In this document: positions 53,530 through 62,348 of the stretch, piece after piece
Numbering within the stretch: position 1 is the stretch's first letter
Layout: every line of letters begins with the position of its first letter
From: Agrobacterium tumefaciens
Lineage (GTDB): Bacteria > Pseudomonadota > Alphaproteobacteria > Rhizobiales > Rhizobiaceae
Direction of reading: 5' to 3'
DNA: 64,000 nt
NCBI RefSeq assembly: GCF_005221385.1
Contig: NZ_CP039904.1
Coordinates: 248,001-312,000, forward strand
The notes under the pieces: model-generated
Databases searched by the model: none
Seen by the model: the letters and a program-made list of their open reading frames with translations, nothing else
Told to the model about the DNA's origin: nothing
Translations under genes and position numbers: made by a program

Positions 53530-54384
53530 ATGAGCACCGTTGCAAATTCCGGCCTGTCCTCCTTCTTTTCCGGCAAGCCGCTGCGCTTCATCGCGGCCTC
53601 CATCCTTCTGGTCAACGGGCTGTTTCCGGCAATCTGGATCCTCTTCACCTCGCTGAAGACGGAAGCGGAACTGACGGCGAAACCAATCACCTGGTTTCCG
53701 CACGCGCCGACGCTGGCCAACTACATGCAGGCCTTTTCCGACCAGCCGCTGCATCTCTTCCTGTTCAACAGCTTCATGGTGGCGCTGCTTTCGACCGCGC
53801 TCACCATTCTGATTTCGGTGCTGGCGGCTTACGCGCTGGCGCGGCTTAACCTCAAATACCGGGCGCTGATCCTCTCGCTGATCATCGCCGTTTCCACCTT
53901 TCCGCTGGTGACGCTGCTGGTGCCGCTGTTCGAGATCATGCGGGCGCTCAACCTGCTCAACAGCTGGACGGCGTTGATCCTGCCCTACACCGTGCTGTCG
54001 CTGCCGGTCTGCACCCTGATGCTGGTCTCCTTCTTCGAAAGCATCCCGCGCGATCTCGAAAACGCCGCCATGATCGATGGCTGCACCCGCATCGGGGCGC
54101 TGTTCAAGGTGGTGGTGCCGCTCTGCGCACCGGGCGTTTTCACCGCCGGCATTCTCGCCTTCGTTAATGCCTGGGATGAATTCCTGCTGGCGCTTTCCTT
54201 CAATTCCAACCCGGCGCTCCGCACCCTGCCCGTCGGCATCCAGCTTTACCAGGGTGAATTCGCCTTCCCCTGGCCGGTCATTTCGGCTGCGCTGGTAGTC
54301 GGCATCGTGCCGGTCGCGATCCTGATCGTCATCTTTCAGGAACGGGTTGTCTCCGGCCTCACCGCCGGCGGTCTCAAGGGCTAA
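53530..54384 (+). CDS. smoH: SQGro ABC transporter permease SmoH
   Basis: MalG-type permease of 284 residues with six membrane segments and the EAA-like coupling motif ENAAMIDGCTRIGALFKVVVP. The ATG at 53530 follows AAGGAC. Together with SmoG it forms the membrane channel for sulfoquinovosyl glycerol. It is 12 bp upstream of the sulfoquinovosidase gene, so import and hydrolysis are coexpressed. Confidence 0.92.
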   Translation: MSTVANSGLSSFFSGKPLRFIAASILLVNGLFPAIWILFTSLKTEAELTAKPITWFPHAPTLANYMQAFSDQPLHLFLFNSFMVALLSTALTILISVLAAYALARLNLKYRALILSLIIAVSTFPLVTLLVPLFEIMRALNLLNSWTALILPYTVLSLPVCTLMLVSFFESIPRDLENAAMIDGCTRIGALFKVVVPLCAPGVFTAGILAFVNAWDEFLLALSFNSNPALRTLPVGIQLYQGEFAFPWPVISAALVVGIVPVAILIVIFQERVVSGLTAGGLKG

Positions 54385-54396
54385 ACAGGTACAGTC

Positions 54397-56388
54397 ATGC
54401 ATTTCGAAAAGACCAAAGACGGCTTCACGCTCGCAATCGACGGCCGCACCATCCTGTCCCATTCGCCCGAAAACCCGGCCGTCTTCGCCGGTTTTGGCAA
54501 GGAGCGGATGGATATGTATCGCGGCAATTTCGATATCGAGGACTATGTCATCGAGCGAACCGCCCTGCGCCACGCCGAGTTCAGCGGCGACGGCGTCACG
54601 CTCTCCTCCGCACCCGGACAGGCACCGCGCCTTCGCCTGACGCTGGACGGCAACGCTATCCGGCTGACGGCGCTGGATGAAAGCGTCAACCGCCTCTGGC
54701 TGCGCATTGTCGCGGAAATGGATGAGCACATCTGGGGCGGCGGCGAGCAGATGTCCTATTTCGACATGCGCGGACGGCGTTTCCCGCTCTGGACGTCAGA
54801 ACCCGGGGTCGGCCGCGACAAGACCAGCGAAATCACCTTCAAATCCGACGTCAGCGGCAAGGCGGGCGGCGATTATTACAACACCAACTATCCGCAGCCC
54901 ACCTATCTGTCATCGCGCAGATATGCGTTGCATATTGAAACCAGCGCCTATTCAGTCTTCGATTTCCGCAATGGCGATTTCCACGAAATCGAGATCTGGG
55001 CGATCCCCGAAAAGATCGAGTTCTTCAGCGGCGAGAGTTTCGCCGAGATCGTTTCCGCCCTTTCGCTGCGGTTCGGACGCCAGCCGGAATTGCCGGAATG
55101 GGTCTATAATGGCGCGATCATCGGATTAAAGGACGGCGTCAACTCCTTTGCCCGATTGGAGAAAATTCGCGCAGCCGGCACGAAGGTTTCCGGCCTCTGG
55201 TGCGAGGACTGGGTTGGACTTCGCCAGACATCCTTCGGCGCGCGCCTCTTCTGGGACTGGCAGGCCAATGAGACCCGCTACCCGCATCTGCGCCAGAAGA
55301 TCGCCGAGCTTGCCGATCACAACATTCGCTTTCTCGGTTATGTGAACCCTTACCTCTGCGTCGATGGACCGCTTTTCCCTGTCGCGGAAGAGGCCGGTTA
55401 TTTCGCCACCGGTGCGGACGGCAAGACGGCGCTGGTGGATTTCGGCGAATTCGACTGCGGCGTGGTCGATTTCACCAATCCCGCCGCCGCCGAGTGGTTT
55501 GCCGAAGAGATCATCGGCAGGAACATGCTGGATTTCGGCCTCTCCGGCTGGATGGCCGATTTCGGCGAATATCTGCCGATCGACATCAACCTCTCCAACG
55601 GCGTCGATGCCAAGCTGATGCACAATGCCTGGCCCACCCTCTGGGCCGAGGTTAACGCGAAGGCCGTCGAAAGCCGGGGCAAGACGGGTGAGGCGCTGTT
55701 TTTCATGCGCGCAGGCTTCACCGGTGTGCAGGCCCATTGCCCGCTCATCTGGGGCGGCGATCAGTCGGTGGATTTCTCCCGCCACGACGGGCTTGTCACC
55801 GTCATCTGCGGCGCGCTCTCCTCGGGCCTCATGGGCAACGCCTATCACCATTCCGATATTGGCGGATACACCAGCCTGTTCGGTAATGTGAGGACGGCGG
55901 AACTCATCATGCGCTGGACGGAGATGGCCGCCTTCACCCCCGTCATGCGCACCCATGAGGGCAACCGCCCGCGCGACAATCTCCAGATCGACCAGGACGA
56001 AACGGTGCTCGGCCATTTTGCCCGCATGACGGCGATCTATGTCGCGCTCGCCCCCTATCTGAAATCGCTTTCCGCTGAAGCCGCCCAGACCGGCCTGCCG
56101 GTGCAGCGGCCGCTTTTCCTGCATTACGAGGATGACCGGCAGACCTACGCCATTCAGGACTGCTATCTCTATGGAGCCGACATGCTGGTCGCACCGGTCT
56201 GGAAAGCCGGCGAAACGCAACGCACGCTCTATCTTCCCGGCAACGGAGAATGGGTGCACCTGTGGAGCGGCGCACGTCATTCCGGCGGGCGTGAGATCAC
56301 CATCGAAGCGCCACTCGGCCAGCCGGCTGTGTTCTATCGTGCCGAGAGCGGTCACGTCTCCTTGTTTGAACAGCTTCGCAGCATCTGA
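54397..56388 (+). CDS. smoI: Sulfoquinovosidase SmoI (GH31)
   Basis: Cytoplasmic retaining alpha-glycosidase of family GH31, 663 residues, that releases sulfoquinovose from sulfoquinovosyl glycerol. The nucleophile is D388 in GWMADFGEYLP and the acid/base is D455 in WGGDQSVDF. Residues known to clasp the sulfonate or sugar in the Agrobacterium enzyme are at the expected numbers: K245, E270, R283, W286 and Y491. This agreement in numbering is strong support both for the function and for close kinship with A. fabrum C58. Last gene of smoEFGHI; the truncated riboswitch begins about 40 bp downstream. Confidence 0.96.
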   Translation: MHFEKTKDGFTLAIDGRTILSHSPENPAVFAGFGKERMDMYRGNFDIEDYVIERTALRHAEFSGDGVTLSSAPGQAPRLRLTLDGNAIRLTALDESVNRLWLRIVAEMDEHIWGGGEQMSYFDMRGRRFPLWTSEPGVGRDKTSEITFKSDVSGKAGGDYYNTNYPQPTYLSSRRYALHIETSAYSVFDFRNGDFHEIEIWAIPEKIEFFSGESFAEIVSALSLRFGRQPELPEWVYNGAIIGLKDGVNSFARLEKIRAAGTKVSGLWCEDWVGLRQTSFGARLFWDWQANETRYPHLRQKIAELADHNIRFLGYVNPYLCVDGPLFPVAEEAGYFATGADGKTALVDFGEFDCGVVDFTNPAAAEWFAEEIIGRNMLDFGLSGWMADFGEYLPIDINLSNGVDAKLMHNAWPTLWAEVNAKAVESRGKTGEALFFMRAGFTGVQAHCPLIWGGDQSVDFSRHDGLVTVICGALSSGLMGNAYHHSDIGGYTSLFGNVRTAELIMRWTEMAAFTPVMRTHEGNRPRDNLQIDQDETVLGHFARMTAIYVALAPYLKSLSAEAAQTGLPVQRPLFLHYEDDRQTYAIQDCYLYGADMLVAPVWKAGETQRTLYLPGNGEWVHLWSGARHSGGREITIEAPLGQPAVFYRAESGHVSLFEQLRSI

Positions 56389-56430
56389 GCCGTTGACAGC
56401 CAGCTAAAAAAGCGACAGTTTCCGACCCAT

Positions 56431-56494
56431 TCCGAGGGGAGCACCTGACGGTGCTGAGATGGCGATGAGCCGGACCCTTGAACCTGATCCGGGT
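56431..56494 (+). ncRNA. TPP riboswitch, 3'-truncated
   Basis: The thi-box landmarks appear in order: GAGGGGAGC, a hairpin GCACC-TGAC-GGTGC, CTGAGATGG, then ACCCTTGAACCTGATCCGGGT. In intact aptamers this is followed by AATRCC and pairing sequence CCGG/CCAG, then the 3' strands of P2 and P1. Here the match stops at about 56494 (GACGCTC follows) and the 3' strands are absent. No thiamine gene follows. The aptamer should be unable to fold fully. Confidence 0.85.
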
Positions 56495-56614
56495 GACGCT
56501 CACAACTGTTTTTGTTGATTTTTCAGCGTTTTTTGGGACACACTTATTAGCAATTCCATTAGCAATTTACGCGGTAATCGCGTCTTTATCTCTCTTCTCC
56601 GGGACAATTTAGGG
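56495..56614. other. Probable island left-end sequence with short repeats
   Basis: Gene-free A/T-rich DNA following the riboswitch break. ATTAGCAATT is directly repeated at 56546-56555 and 56558-56567, and ACGCG-GTAAT-CGCGT forms an inverted repeat at 56569-56583. Such paired short repeats fit a recombinase attachment region, but this is inference from position. Confidence 0.4.
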
Positions 56615-56869
56615 CTACGGTTGCTCACCCAAAATGACCGGTGCAAGCGCTTCTAACTCTGCGCTGGGATCAAAGCCAATGACCCGAGCAATCCTCACAT
56701 ACTCAATCACATCAACACGCCGTTCGTAGCTTTCGAGATGCGCTACCCAAGGCTGTGTCTGCCCGAGCGCTTTAGCTACGTCTTCTTGCTTTAGCCCTGC
56801 CGCTTTCCGCTTATCGATAATGAGGTCAATGAGAGCGCGATGACCTTTAGACCAGATCGTTTTTTGCAA
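56615..56869 (-). CDS. XRE-family helix-turn-helix regulator, small
   Basis: An 84-residue protein consisting almost wholly of a Cro/cI-type helix-turn-helix (AAGLKQEDVAKALGQTQPWVAHLESYERRVDVIEYVRIARVIG). It starts at a TTG (56867-56869) with GAGGG seven bases upstream; no ATG is available in the frame. That ribosome site lies in the arm of a hairpin (AGCCCT/AGGGCT). It faces a divergent operon of zinc-ribbon genes across a palindrome that it may bind. Typical of repressors on mobile elements. Confidence 0.8.
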   Translation of the reverse strand: MQKTIWSKGHRALIDLIIDKRKAAGLKQEDVAKALGQTQPWVAHLESYERRVDVIEYVRIARVIGFDPSAELEALAPVILGEQP

Positions 56870-56905
56870 GAAAAAGCCCTCTTTGGTTGAAAGGGCTCTT
56901 TAAGT

Positions 56906-56939
56906 ATATGGAAAAATCCGATATGGAAAAATTCCATAT
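56906..56939. promoter_or_regulatory. Palindrome and direct repeat, candidate XRE operator
   Basis: ATATGGAA-AAA-TTCCATAT is a perfect 8-bp inverted repeat at 56921-56939. The half ATATGGAAAAAT also occurs at 56906-56917, 15 bp upstream. The site is between the XRE gene and the divergent zinc-ribbon operon. Sequence seen; binding inferred. Confidence 0.65.
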
Positions 56940-57019
56940 TAAAGAGTGATCTCGTGGTGGGAAAACGCGAGCTAACACGCCTACGACTGGTTGAATTTAA
57001 GGGACTAAAAGAGGGCTAA

Positions 57020-57730
57020 GTGAAATCAGACAGTTTATGGAAAACATGCGAAGACTGCGGAAAGCAGTTTCCGGTGAAGGCGAAGTCGTGTCCGCAGTGC
57101 GGTAAGGGCGGCAGGCGTTTTACGAAATTGAAGTGGTTTGGCGGCGGTTTCGTCGTGCTGATGATTGCCACTGCAATTTTTGGTTCGGGTGAGTCAGAGA
57201 AAGGCGCTGCTGCTGGCAACGGTACCAACGCTGTTCCTGCGTCAGCCGTAAAATCTGCCGCCTCGCTTTTGCCAGAACAGCAGGCAAGCTTCATCGCAGC
57301 AATCAGCGACTACAAAACCCGTTTTGAATCTTCTGGAAACGAACTTCAGCAAAGTGTTTTGCGAGACGAACGCCGTATGGCGATCTTGAAAGCGGTGGAT
57401 GGACAGCTTCGCGCTGAAGGATGGCTAGGGACACTTCGCAAGCTGGAAACCAACAGTGACGGCAACGCGATAGTCATCGTTCGTGTCGCGCCGAATATTG
57501 ATCTGGCGACATGGAATAACGCGATGTCCGATATCCTGCATTCGACCCTGATCGAAAAGGGAACTCCGATTTACGCTGCCCTCGTAAATATGTCGGTTGG
57601 CGACAAGGTAAAGGTTTCCGGCAACTTCATCCGCGCTGAAGCGGACGGCTTGTTCGAACAAAGCATTACCATTCGCGGCGCAATGACCGCTCCAGAATTC
57701 CTTTTCAAATTCACTGACATTTCCAAATAG
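57020..57730 (+). CDS. Zinc-ribbon single-pass membrane protein of unknown function
   Basis: A 236-residue protein from a GTG at 57020 (GAGGG six bases upstream). It has an N-terminal zinc ribbon (CEDCGKQF...CPQCGKGG), one membrane segment at about residues 39-55, and then an extracytoplasmic domain of about 170 residues ending with an OB-like strand set (VGDKVKVSGNFI). The domain is not recognised. It is first of three codirectional island genes and is followed 11 bp later by another zinc-ribbon protein. Confidence 0.75.
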   Translation: MKSDSLWKTCEDCGKQFPVKAKSCPQCGKGGRRFTKLKWFGGGFVVLMIATAIFGSGESEKGAAAGNGTNAVPASAVKSAASLLPEQQASFIAAISDYKTRFESSGNELQQSVLRDERRMAILKAVDGQLRAEGWLGTLRKLETNSDGNAIVIVRVAPNIDLATWNNAMSDILHSTLIEKGTPIYAALVNMSVGDKVKVSGNFIRAEADGLFEQSITIRGAMTAPEFLFKFTDISK

Positions 57731-57741
57731 GAGAATTGACC

Positions 57742-58074
57742 ATGGCGCTTATCAGCTGCCCGGAATGCAACAACAACGTCAGCGACGCGGCATTCAAATG
57801 CCCATCTTGCGGTACACAGCTTCGTAAGCCAAAGCGCGGTTTCTTCGGGAAACTGTTCAAATGGTCCTTCATCGGATTCAACGCGCTGATGCTGCTATGG
57901 GCTGTTGCAGGCTTCAATGCTGCCACGAAAGATATGGGGACTCTTACGGGTGCGGAACAAGCCGGAGCGGCAATCGGGACAGGTATTGGTATGGCGATGG
58001 TGCTGACCGTGTGGGTATTAGGCGCAATCGTCCTTGGGATGTTCGTACTCTTCACCAGACCGAAGGTCGTCTAA
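57742..58074 (+). CDS. Small zinc-ribbon protein with two membrane segments
   Basis: A 110-residue protein: zinc ribbon at the N-terminus (CPECNNNV...CPSCGTQL), a basic linker, then two hydrophobic segments (about 33-50 and 80-105). The ATG at 57742 is chosen over a TTG at 57736 because AGGAGA is correctly spaced. This is the common architecture of zinc-ribbon membrane proteins of unknown role. Same strand and close to the previous gene, so probably cotranscribed. No function can be assigned. Confidence 0.75.
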   Translation: MALISCPECNNNVSDAAFKCPSCGTQLRKPKRGFFGKLFKWSFIGFNALMLLWAVAGFNAATKDMGTLTGAEQAGAAIGTGIGMAMVLTVWVLGAIVLGMFVLFTRPKVV

Positions 58075-58142
58075 TTTGGAGATCAGAGGCGAAATATTCG
58101 CCCGCGTGCCCTGTAGATTTTAATGCAACTGATGGATTGCTG

Positions 58143-59501
58143 ATGCTTGCGAAACTCTCTGGCATTTCGTTTCTTGCGGTTGTCGTATCGGCAACAGTCG
58201 CCAATTCTGCTTGCCTGAAGGAAGCAGATATTCAACGCCACAATGCGGATTTAAAATCCCATTCGGAAGATATCGGACGAAAGGATGGCAGCGTCGTTTC
58301 CATCTATCGACAAAAAGGCAGCGCACGCTTTGTCGAGGTCGTTCGTCAAAACCGCTGTATCACGACTATCAAAGTCCTGAGCGCTGATGAGTTGGATCGA
58401 AAATACGATCTTATGGCTGCGCTTTGGGATGAACGCGCCATTGCTCAAGCAGAAGCTCTCGACAACGAAGGAATGGATGAAGGCGACGACATTGAAGTAG
58501 TCTCGGATGCCGATCTGCCATTCCTGTCTATGGACAGATTTCCTGTATCCGGCATCTACTCAGCTCCGATCAGACTCCCCGATTTCAAAGGTAGGGATCG
58601 CGACTTCGCCACTTTTCGCACACGCATCTCCAACGGCATGAAGGCAGGGGTGAATTTCTCCGGACAGTACGCGATTACGCAAATCGGCTGCGGATCGAGT
58701 TGTTCGATAGCCTTCGTAAGTGATCTCAAGACGGGTCAGCAGTTTCGCTTTCCGCATGGCGGTGAGGAAGCCGGACCTATGACGCTAAAGCACATTGCGG
58801 GCAGCCGGCTCCTGATCGCAACGTGGCGCGATGGCGATCAATGTGTACTTGAGTCAATGATCTTCAATGCCGGAACCTGGGACTCGTTGGCGAAGCATCC
58901 AATTGGCGATTCAGACGCCTGCTATGAAGACATTGATGACAATATCAGCGCATTCAAAAACAGACGGGACATTAGCGGGGCAAACGCAGCTCTCGCTTCA
59001 GGAAATAAAAGCGCCAACACTGGTCACCTTAAAACGCCGATGAATCAGGAACAGCCCGCCAGCGTCGCACCGGACGCGGGGATGACCGAATACGACAACA
59101 TCAATGTCGCGGCGTTGCTGGACCTTTATGAAGGCTACGACTCTATCCGCGCTTGCTTCAAAGCCAGAGAAAATCAGTTCCCGCCTTATCTGTCACGACA
59201 AGAGATGGAAAAAGCGGAAGCGCACTTCCGGAGGGATGAGGCGGAAATTTTAAAGCGTGACCCAAGGATCGATAAGCAAGCCGTGTCTCGAAAAGCGCAC
59301 GAGTTGAACAAGTTGTTTACAATGGCTGTCGTTCTAACGGGGATGAAAGATATGAATTATCAACACTGGAAGGCATGCCAAAAACTGGCATCGTTTTTTC
59401 CACCCGGTATCGAAAACGCGAGATTGAAAAAGCGCGAAGTTATTGGACAGAGAAATAAGACTGGTGGACTCATCGTCCCTCAAGACCCTCGCTTCAGATG
59501 A
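58143..59501 (+). CDS. Secreted protein of unknown function
   Basis: A 452-residue protein with a signal peptide (MLAKLSGISFLAVVVSATVA, cleavage near NSA). Residues about 130-270 form a Gly-rich domain with GVNFSGQYAITQIGCGSSC and conserved-looking Cys pairs. The C-terminal 130 residues (from about 320) are helical and charged. The open frame extends upstream into the previous gene, but only the ATG at 58143 gives an export signal, and its ribosome site is weak. Third gene of the island operon. Family not recognised. Confidence 0.7.
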   Translation: MLAKLSGISFLAVVVSATVANSACLKEADIQRHNADLKSHSEDIGRKDGSVVSIYRQKGSARFVEVVRQNRCITTIKVLSADELDRKYDLMAALWDERAIAQAEALDNEGMDEGDDIEVVSDADLPFLSMDRFPVSGIYSAPIRLPDFKGRDRDFATFRTRISNGMKAGVNFSGQYAITQIGCGSSCSIAFVSDLKTGQQFRFPHGGEEAGPMTLKHIAGSRLLIATWRDGDQCVLESMIFNAGTWDSLAKHPIGDSDACYEDIDDNISAFKNRRDISGANAALASGNKSANTGHLKTPMNQEQPASVAPDAGMTEYDNINVAALLDLYEGYDSIRACFKARENQFPPYLSRQEMEKAEAHFRRDEAEILKRDPRIDKQAVSRKAHELNKLFTMAVVLTGMKDMNYQHWKACQKLASFFPPGIENARLKKREVIGQRNKTGGLIVPQDPRFR

Positions 59502-59579
59502 GCTTTTCAGAATGAAATCGCGGGGAAATTGCACGTTCTTGCCGGAGGCGACAGGATGAAAATTCGCTTGCTTCCGAGA
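59502..59579. other. Short gene-free stretch
   Basis: Nothing recognised between the end of the secreted-protein gene and the small convergent frame. No clear terminator is visible. Confidence 0.4.
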
Positions 59580-59831
59580 TCAATACAGTGAATTGCCCCA
59601 GTCGATGCTCCAAGCGTTTTCAGGAATGTTTTTTAATACGGCTGAGAGATGCGAAGTCGCCCCCTCATCATCTCCTTTTCGGGTTGAAAGTCTCGACCAA
59701 ACGAACGTATGGCGTCCATCAATCGTACCTTTCTTAGCAAAGCTACTATGGTTTTCGAATAGCGAGGCGAGACCTTGATCTACATGAACGACGATCTGTT
59801 GTTTGAAACTTCCAAACCCATTTGATTTCAT
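59580..59831 (-). CDS. Hypothetical small protein downstream of the HUH gene
   Basis: An 83-residue open frame, MKSNGFGSFKQQIVVHVDQG at its N-terminus, with AGGA seven bases before the ATG. It lies 44 bp after the end of the disrupted HUH-type gene on the same strand. No domain is recognised. The ribosome site and position make it plausible, but it is short and may be chance. Confidence 0.35.
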   Translation of the reverse strand: MKSNGFGSFKQQIVVHVDQGLASLFENHSSFAKKGTIDGRHTFVWSRLSTRKGDDEGATSHLSAVLKNIPENAWSIDWGNSLY

Positions 59832-59875
59832 TCGTCGTCCTAATAGTGAGATAAACTGTAGGGCTCAATTACCGA

Positions 59876-60274
59876 TCACGTTTGGTCACCAAAGCGGCTC
59901 CAAAATGGAAAATCGATGGACGGCGCTGGGTAGAAATTGAACGGAGCATAATTTGTTCGATTATCTCTCAAGTGCCGTTCAAATTTCAGCGAGTAGCCCA
60001 GAAATTGGTCGAGGTCGCACAAGCTATCTACCGGCTTAAAGTCTATCAATGAAATATCGGCTGTTGGGTTAGTTATCTTATATCCGCCCTCCGGAGTCAA
60101 AAACCTACGATTATTATGCCGGAAATTTTCAAGTGTTCTTTCATGAAACAAAATGGCTCCATGAGCATGCGGATAAAGCGAATTTACTTGAAAGCCGTTT
60201 TCGCGACTTCCTTCAATATCAAAAGCTGTGAAAGCCATGGGCTGTAGTTTTTTGTTCCGCCGTGACACTTTACC
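59876..60274 (-). pseudogene. HUH-type endonuclease gene, C-terminal fragment cut by IS66
   Basis: C-terminal part of a gene split by the IS66-family element. It continues in frame from the fragment at 62834-63090: removing the element and one copy of the 8-bp duplication joins NTGKV to SRRNKKLQPMAF. It contains PHAHGAI, which looks like the His-U-His metal motif of rolling-circle Rep endonucleases, and later YSLKF, which resembles the catalytic Tyr motif (YxxK). The fragment ends with a normal stop at 59876. Family call is pattern-based. Confidence 0.7.
60267..60274. repeat. IS66 target-site duplication, left copy
   Basis: ACTTTACC, identical to 62834-62841, directly abuts the left terminal repeat. 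Eight bp is the usual duplication length for the IS66 family. Confidence 0.92.
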
Positions 60275-60299
60275 GTAAGCATCCGGCGAAGGCCGCAGG

Positions 60300-61955
60300 T
60301 CAGGCCGCCTGAGCACTCAGCGTCTTGGGTGTCCAGTTCCACGGCAGCAATTGCTCGAGCCTGCTGATCGGCGTGTCCGCAATGTTGGCGAGGACGTCGG
60401 CAAGCCAGGCCTGCGGGTCGATGTCATTGAACTTGGCGCTCATGATCAGTGTCGCCATGAACGCCGCACGTTCAGCACCACGATCCGATCCGGCAAACAG
60501 CCATGACTTCCTGCCGAGCGCAAAGCCTCTGAGCGCTCGTTCGGCAGCATTGTTCGTCAGGCAAATCCGGCCGTCTTCCAGGAATGACGTGAAGCCATCC
60601 CATCGCTTGAGCATGTAATCTATCACCTCGGCGACGGGAGAACTGCGCGACAATTTTGCCCGCTCGGTTTGGAGCCAATCATGCAGCTCTTCGGCGAGTG
60701 GCTGGCTGTCTTTGCGGCGGCGCTCCAGACGCTGCTCGGCGGCAAGACCGTTGATCTCCCGTTCGACATAGAACAGGGCATCGATCCGTTTGACGGCCTC
60801 CAATGCCATTGGCGAGATCGGCGCAGCTTTGCTGCCACGTTTGGCGTTCGCGGCGATGTCGGCCAGCACGAAGAACTTGCGGCGTGAATGTGCCCAGCAA
60901 AGTGCTTGGCGCAGAGGCGCGGGATCGCGATCTACCTTGAACAGCGGATTGTAGCCGCCATAGGCATCCGCCTGCAGAATGCCGGAGAAGGTCTTCAGGT
61001 GGCGTTCGGGATGCTCCTGTCGCCGGTCTCGCGATGCGTAGAACAAAGCCGCAGGCGGTGACAGCCCGCCAAACGGCCGGTCATCCCGGACATAGGTCCA
61101 GATGCGGCCCGTATCGGTCTTTCCCTTCGCCAGGATCGGCACGGTCGTGTCGTCGCCATGCAGTCGCTCGGCCGCCAGGACATGGGCCTCGATTAACGAA
61201 TGGATTGGCTTCAGGGCCGCTGCACAAGCGCCGACCTGATCGGCCAGCGTCGACATGCTGAGGTCGATCCCCTCGCGGGCATAGCGCTCGCTCTGGCGAT
61301 TGAGCGGCTGATGCTGGGCGAACTTCTCGAACAGGATCATCGCCAGAAGGTTCGGGCCGGCAAAGCCGCGCGGCGTCACATGGAAGGGTGCTGGCGGCTG
61401 CGAGATCTTCTCGCATTCGCGGCAGGAGAACTTCTCCCGCACGGTCTGAATGACCTTCCACTGACGCGGGATGACCTCCAGGGTCTCCGTGATGTCCTCA
61501 CCGAGCTTCGACAGCTTGGCCGAGCCGCAGCAGGGGCAACTCGTCGGGGCAGCGATGACGACGCGCTCGCGCGGCAGATGTTCGGGGAACGGTTTCCGTG
61601 ATGGTCGCTTGCGCTCGAAGGCCCTGACGGTCGAGGCATTGGCTGCGATCTCCGCCGCCAGTTCATCTTCGCCAGCATCAGCCTCCAGCTCCTCGAGCTG
61701 CAGTTCCATCTGTTCGAGAAGCCGCGCTTTGCGCTCGGAGCGGCTGCCGTAGAGCTCGCGGCGGACCTTCTCGATCTCCAGCTTCAACCGCGCGATTAGC
61801 GCCTCGGAATGCGATACGAGCGCCTTCGCGCTGGCGGCCTCTGCCTTGGCGGTCGCGGCCTCTGCCTCGGCCGCAATCCGCAGAGCACGCTCCGCCGCCA
61901 GGGCCGCAAGTGCGCCGGCAAGGTCGTCGGGAAGCTGTTCAGCCGCATCGTCCAT
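60300..61955 (-). CDS. tnpC: IS66 transposase TnpC
   Basis: The DDE transposase of the element, 551 residues. It has an N-terminal leucine-zipper-like helix rich in Ala/Glu (about 1-110), a CxxC zinc-finger pair (CPCCGSAKLS; CREC), the catalytic core with HGDDTTVP and YGGYNPLF, and the IS66 C-terminal domain WLADVLANIADTP. Full length. Reads from the right end of the element to within 25 bp of its left end. Confidence 0.95.
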   Translation of the reverse strand: MDDAAEQLPDDLAGALAALAAERALRIAAEAEAATAKAEAASAKALVSHSEALIARLKLEIEKVRRELYGSRSERKARLLEQMELQLEELEADAGEDELAAEIAANASTVRAFERKRPSRKPFPEHLPRERVVIAAPTSCPCCGSAKLSKLGEDITETLEVIPRQWKVIQTVREKFSCRECEKISQPPAPFHVTPRGFAGPNLLAMILFEKFAQHQPLNRQSERYAREGIDLSMSTLADQVGACAAALKPIHSLIEAHVLAAERLHGDDTTVPILAKGKTDTGRIWTYVRDDRPFGGLSPPAALFYASRDRRQEHPERHLKTFSGILQADAYGGYNPLFKVDRDPAPLRQALCWAHSRRKFFVLADIAANAKRGSKAAPISPMALEAVKRIDALFYVEREINGLAAEQRLERRRKDSQPLAEELHDWLQTERAKLSRSSPVAEVIDYMLKRWDGFTSFLEDGRICLTNNAAERALRGFALGRKSWLFAGSDRGAERAAFMATLIMSAKFNDIDPQAWLADVLANIADTPISRLEQLLPWNWTPKTLSAQAA

Positions 61956-62000
61956 GACCTGATGGAATCATATTCCATCCAGCGATTCCAGCGTTTTTGC

Positions 62001-62348
62001 TTATCCGGCCGACGTCGGTCGCCAGGTTTTTTGCGGCATCCGCCAGTCGATCCCTTCCAGCAAATAACCGAGTTGCCCAGGGGTAATCACGACCGTCCCA
62101 TCGGCCGACGATGGCCATATGAAGCGTCCACGTTCCAGCTTCTTCGTGAACAGGCAGGCTCCTTGGCCATCATGCCAGATGACCTTGATCAGGCCACCGC
62201 CACGACCGCGGAAGACGAACAGGTGTCCGCACATCGGATCGCGCTTCAGCGTCTCTTGCACCATCAGTGACAGACCAGGGAAACCCTTGCGCATGTCTGT
62301 ATGGCCTGTCGCCAGCCAGACCTTCACACCAGCGGGGACCGGGATCAT
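62001..62348 (-). CDS. tnpB: IS66 accessory protein TnpB
   Basis: A 115-residue IS66 Orf2-type protein: MIPVPAGVKVWLATGHTDMR, then HLFVFRGRGGGLIKVIWHDG, the family hallmark. Required for transposition together with TnpA in this family; precise role unknown. Its ATG overlaps the tnpA stop by 4 bp, and tnpC follows 45 bp downstream. Confidence 0.95.
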   Translation of the reverse strand: MIPVPAGVKVWLATGHTDMRKGFPGLSLMVQETLKRDPMCGHLFVFRGRGGGLIKVIWHDGQGACLFTKKLERGRFIWPSSADGTVVITPGQLGYLLEGIDWRMPQKTWRPTSAG

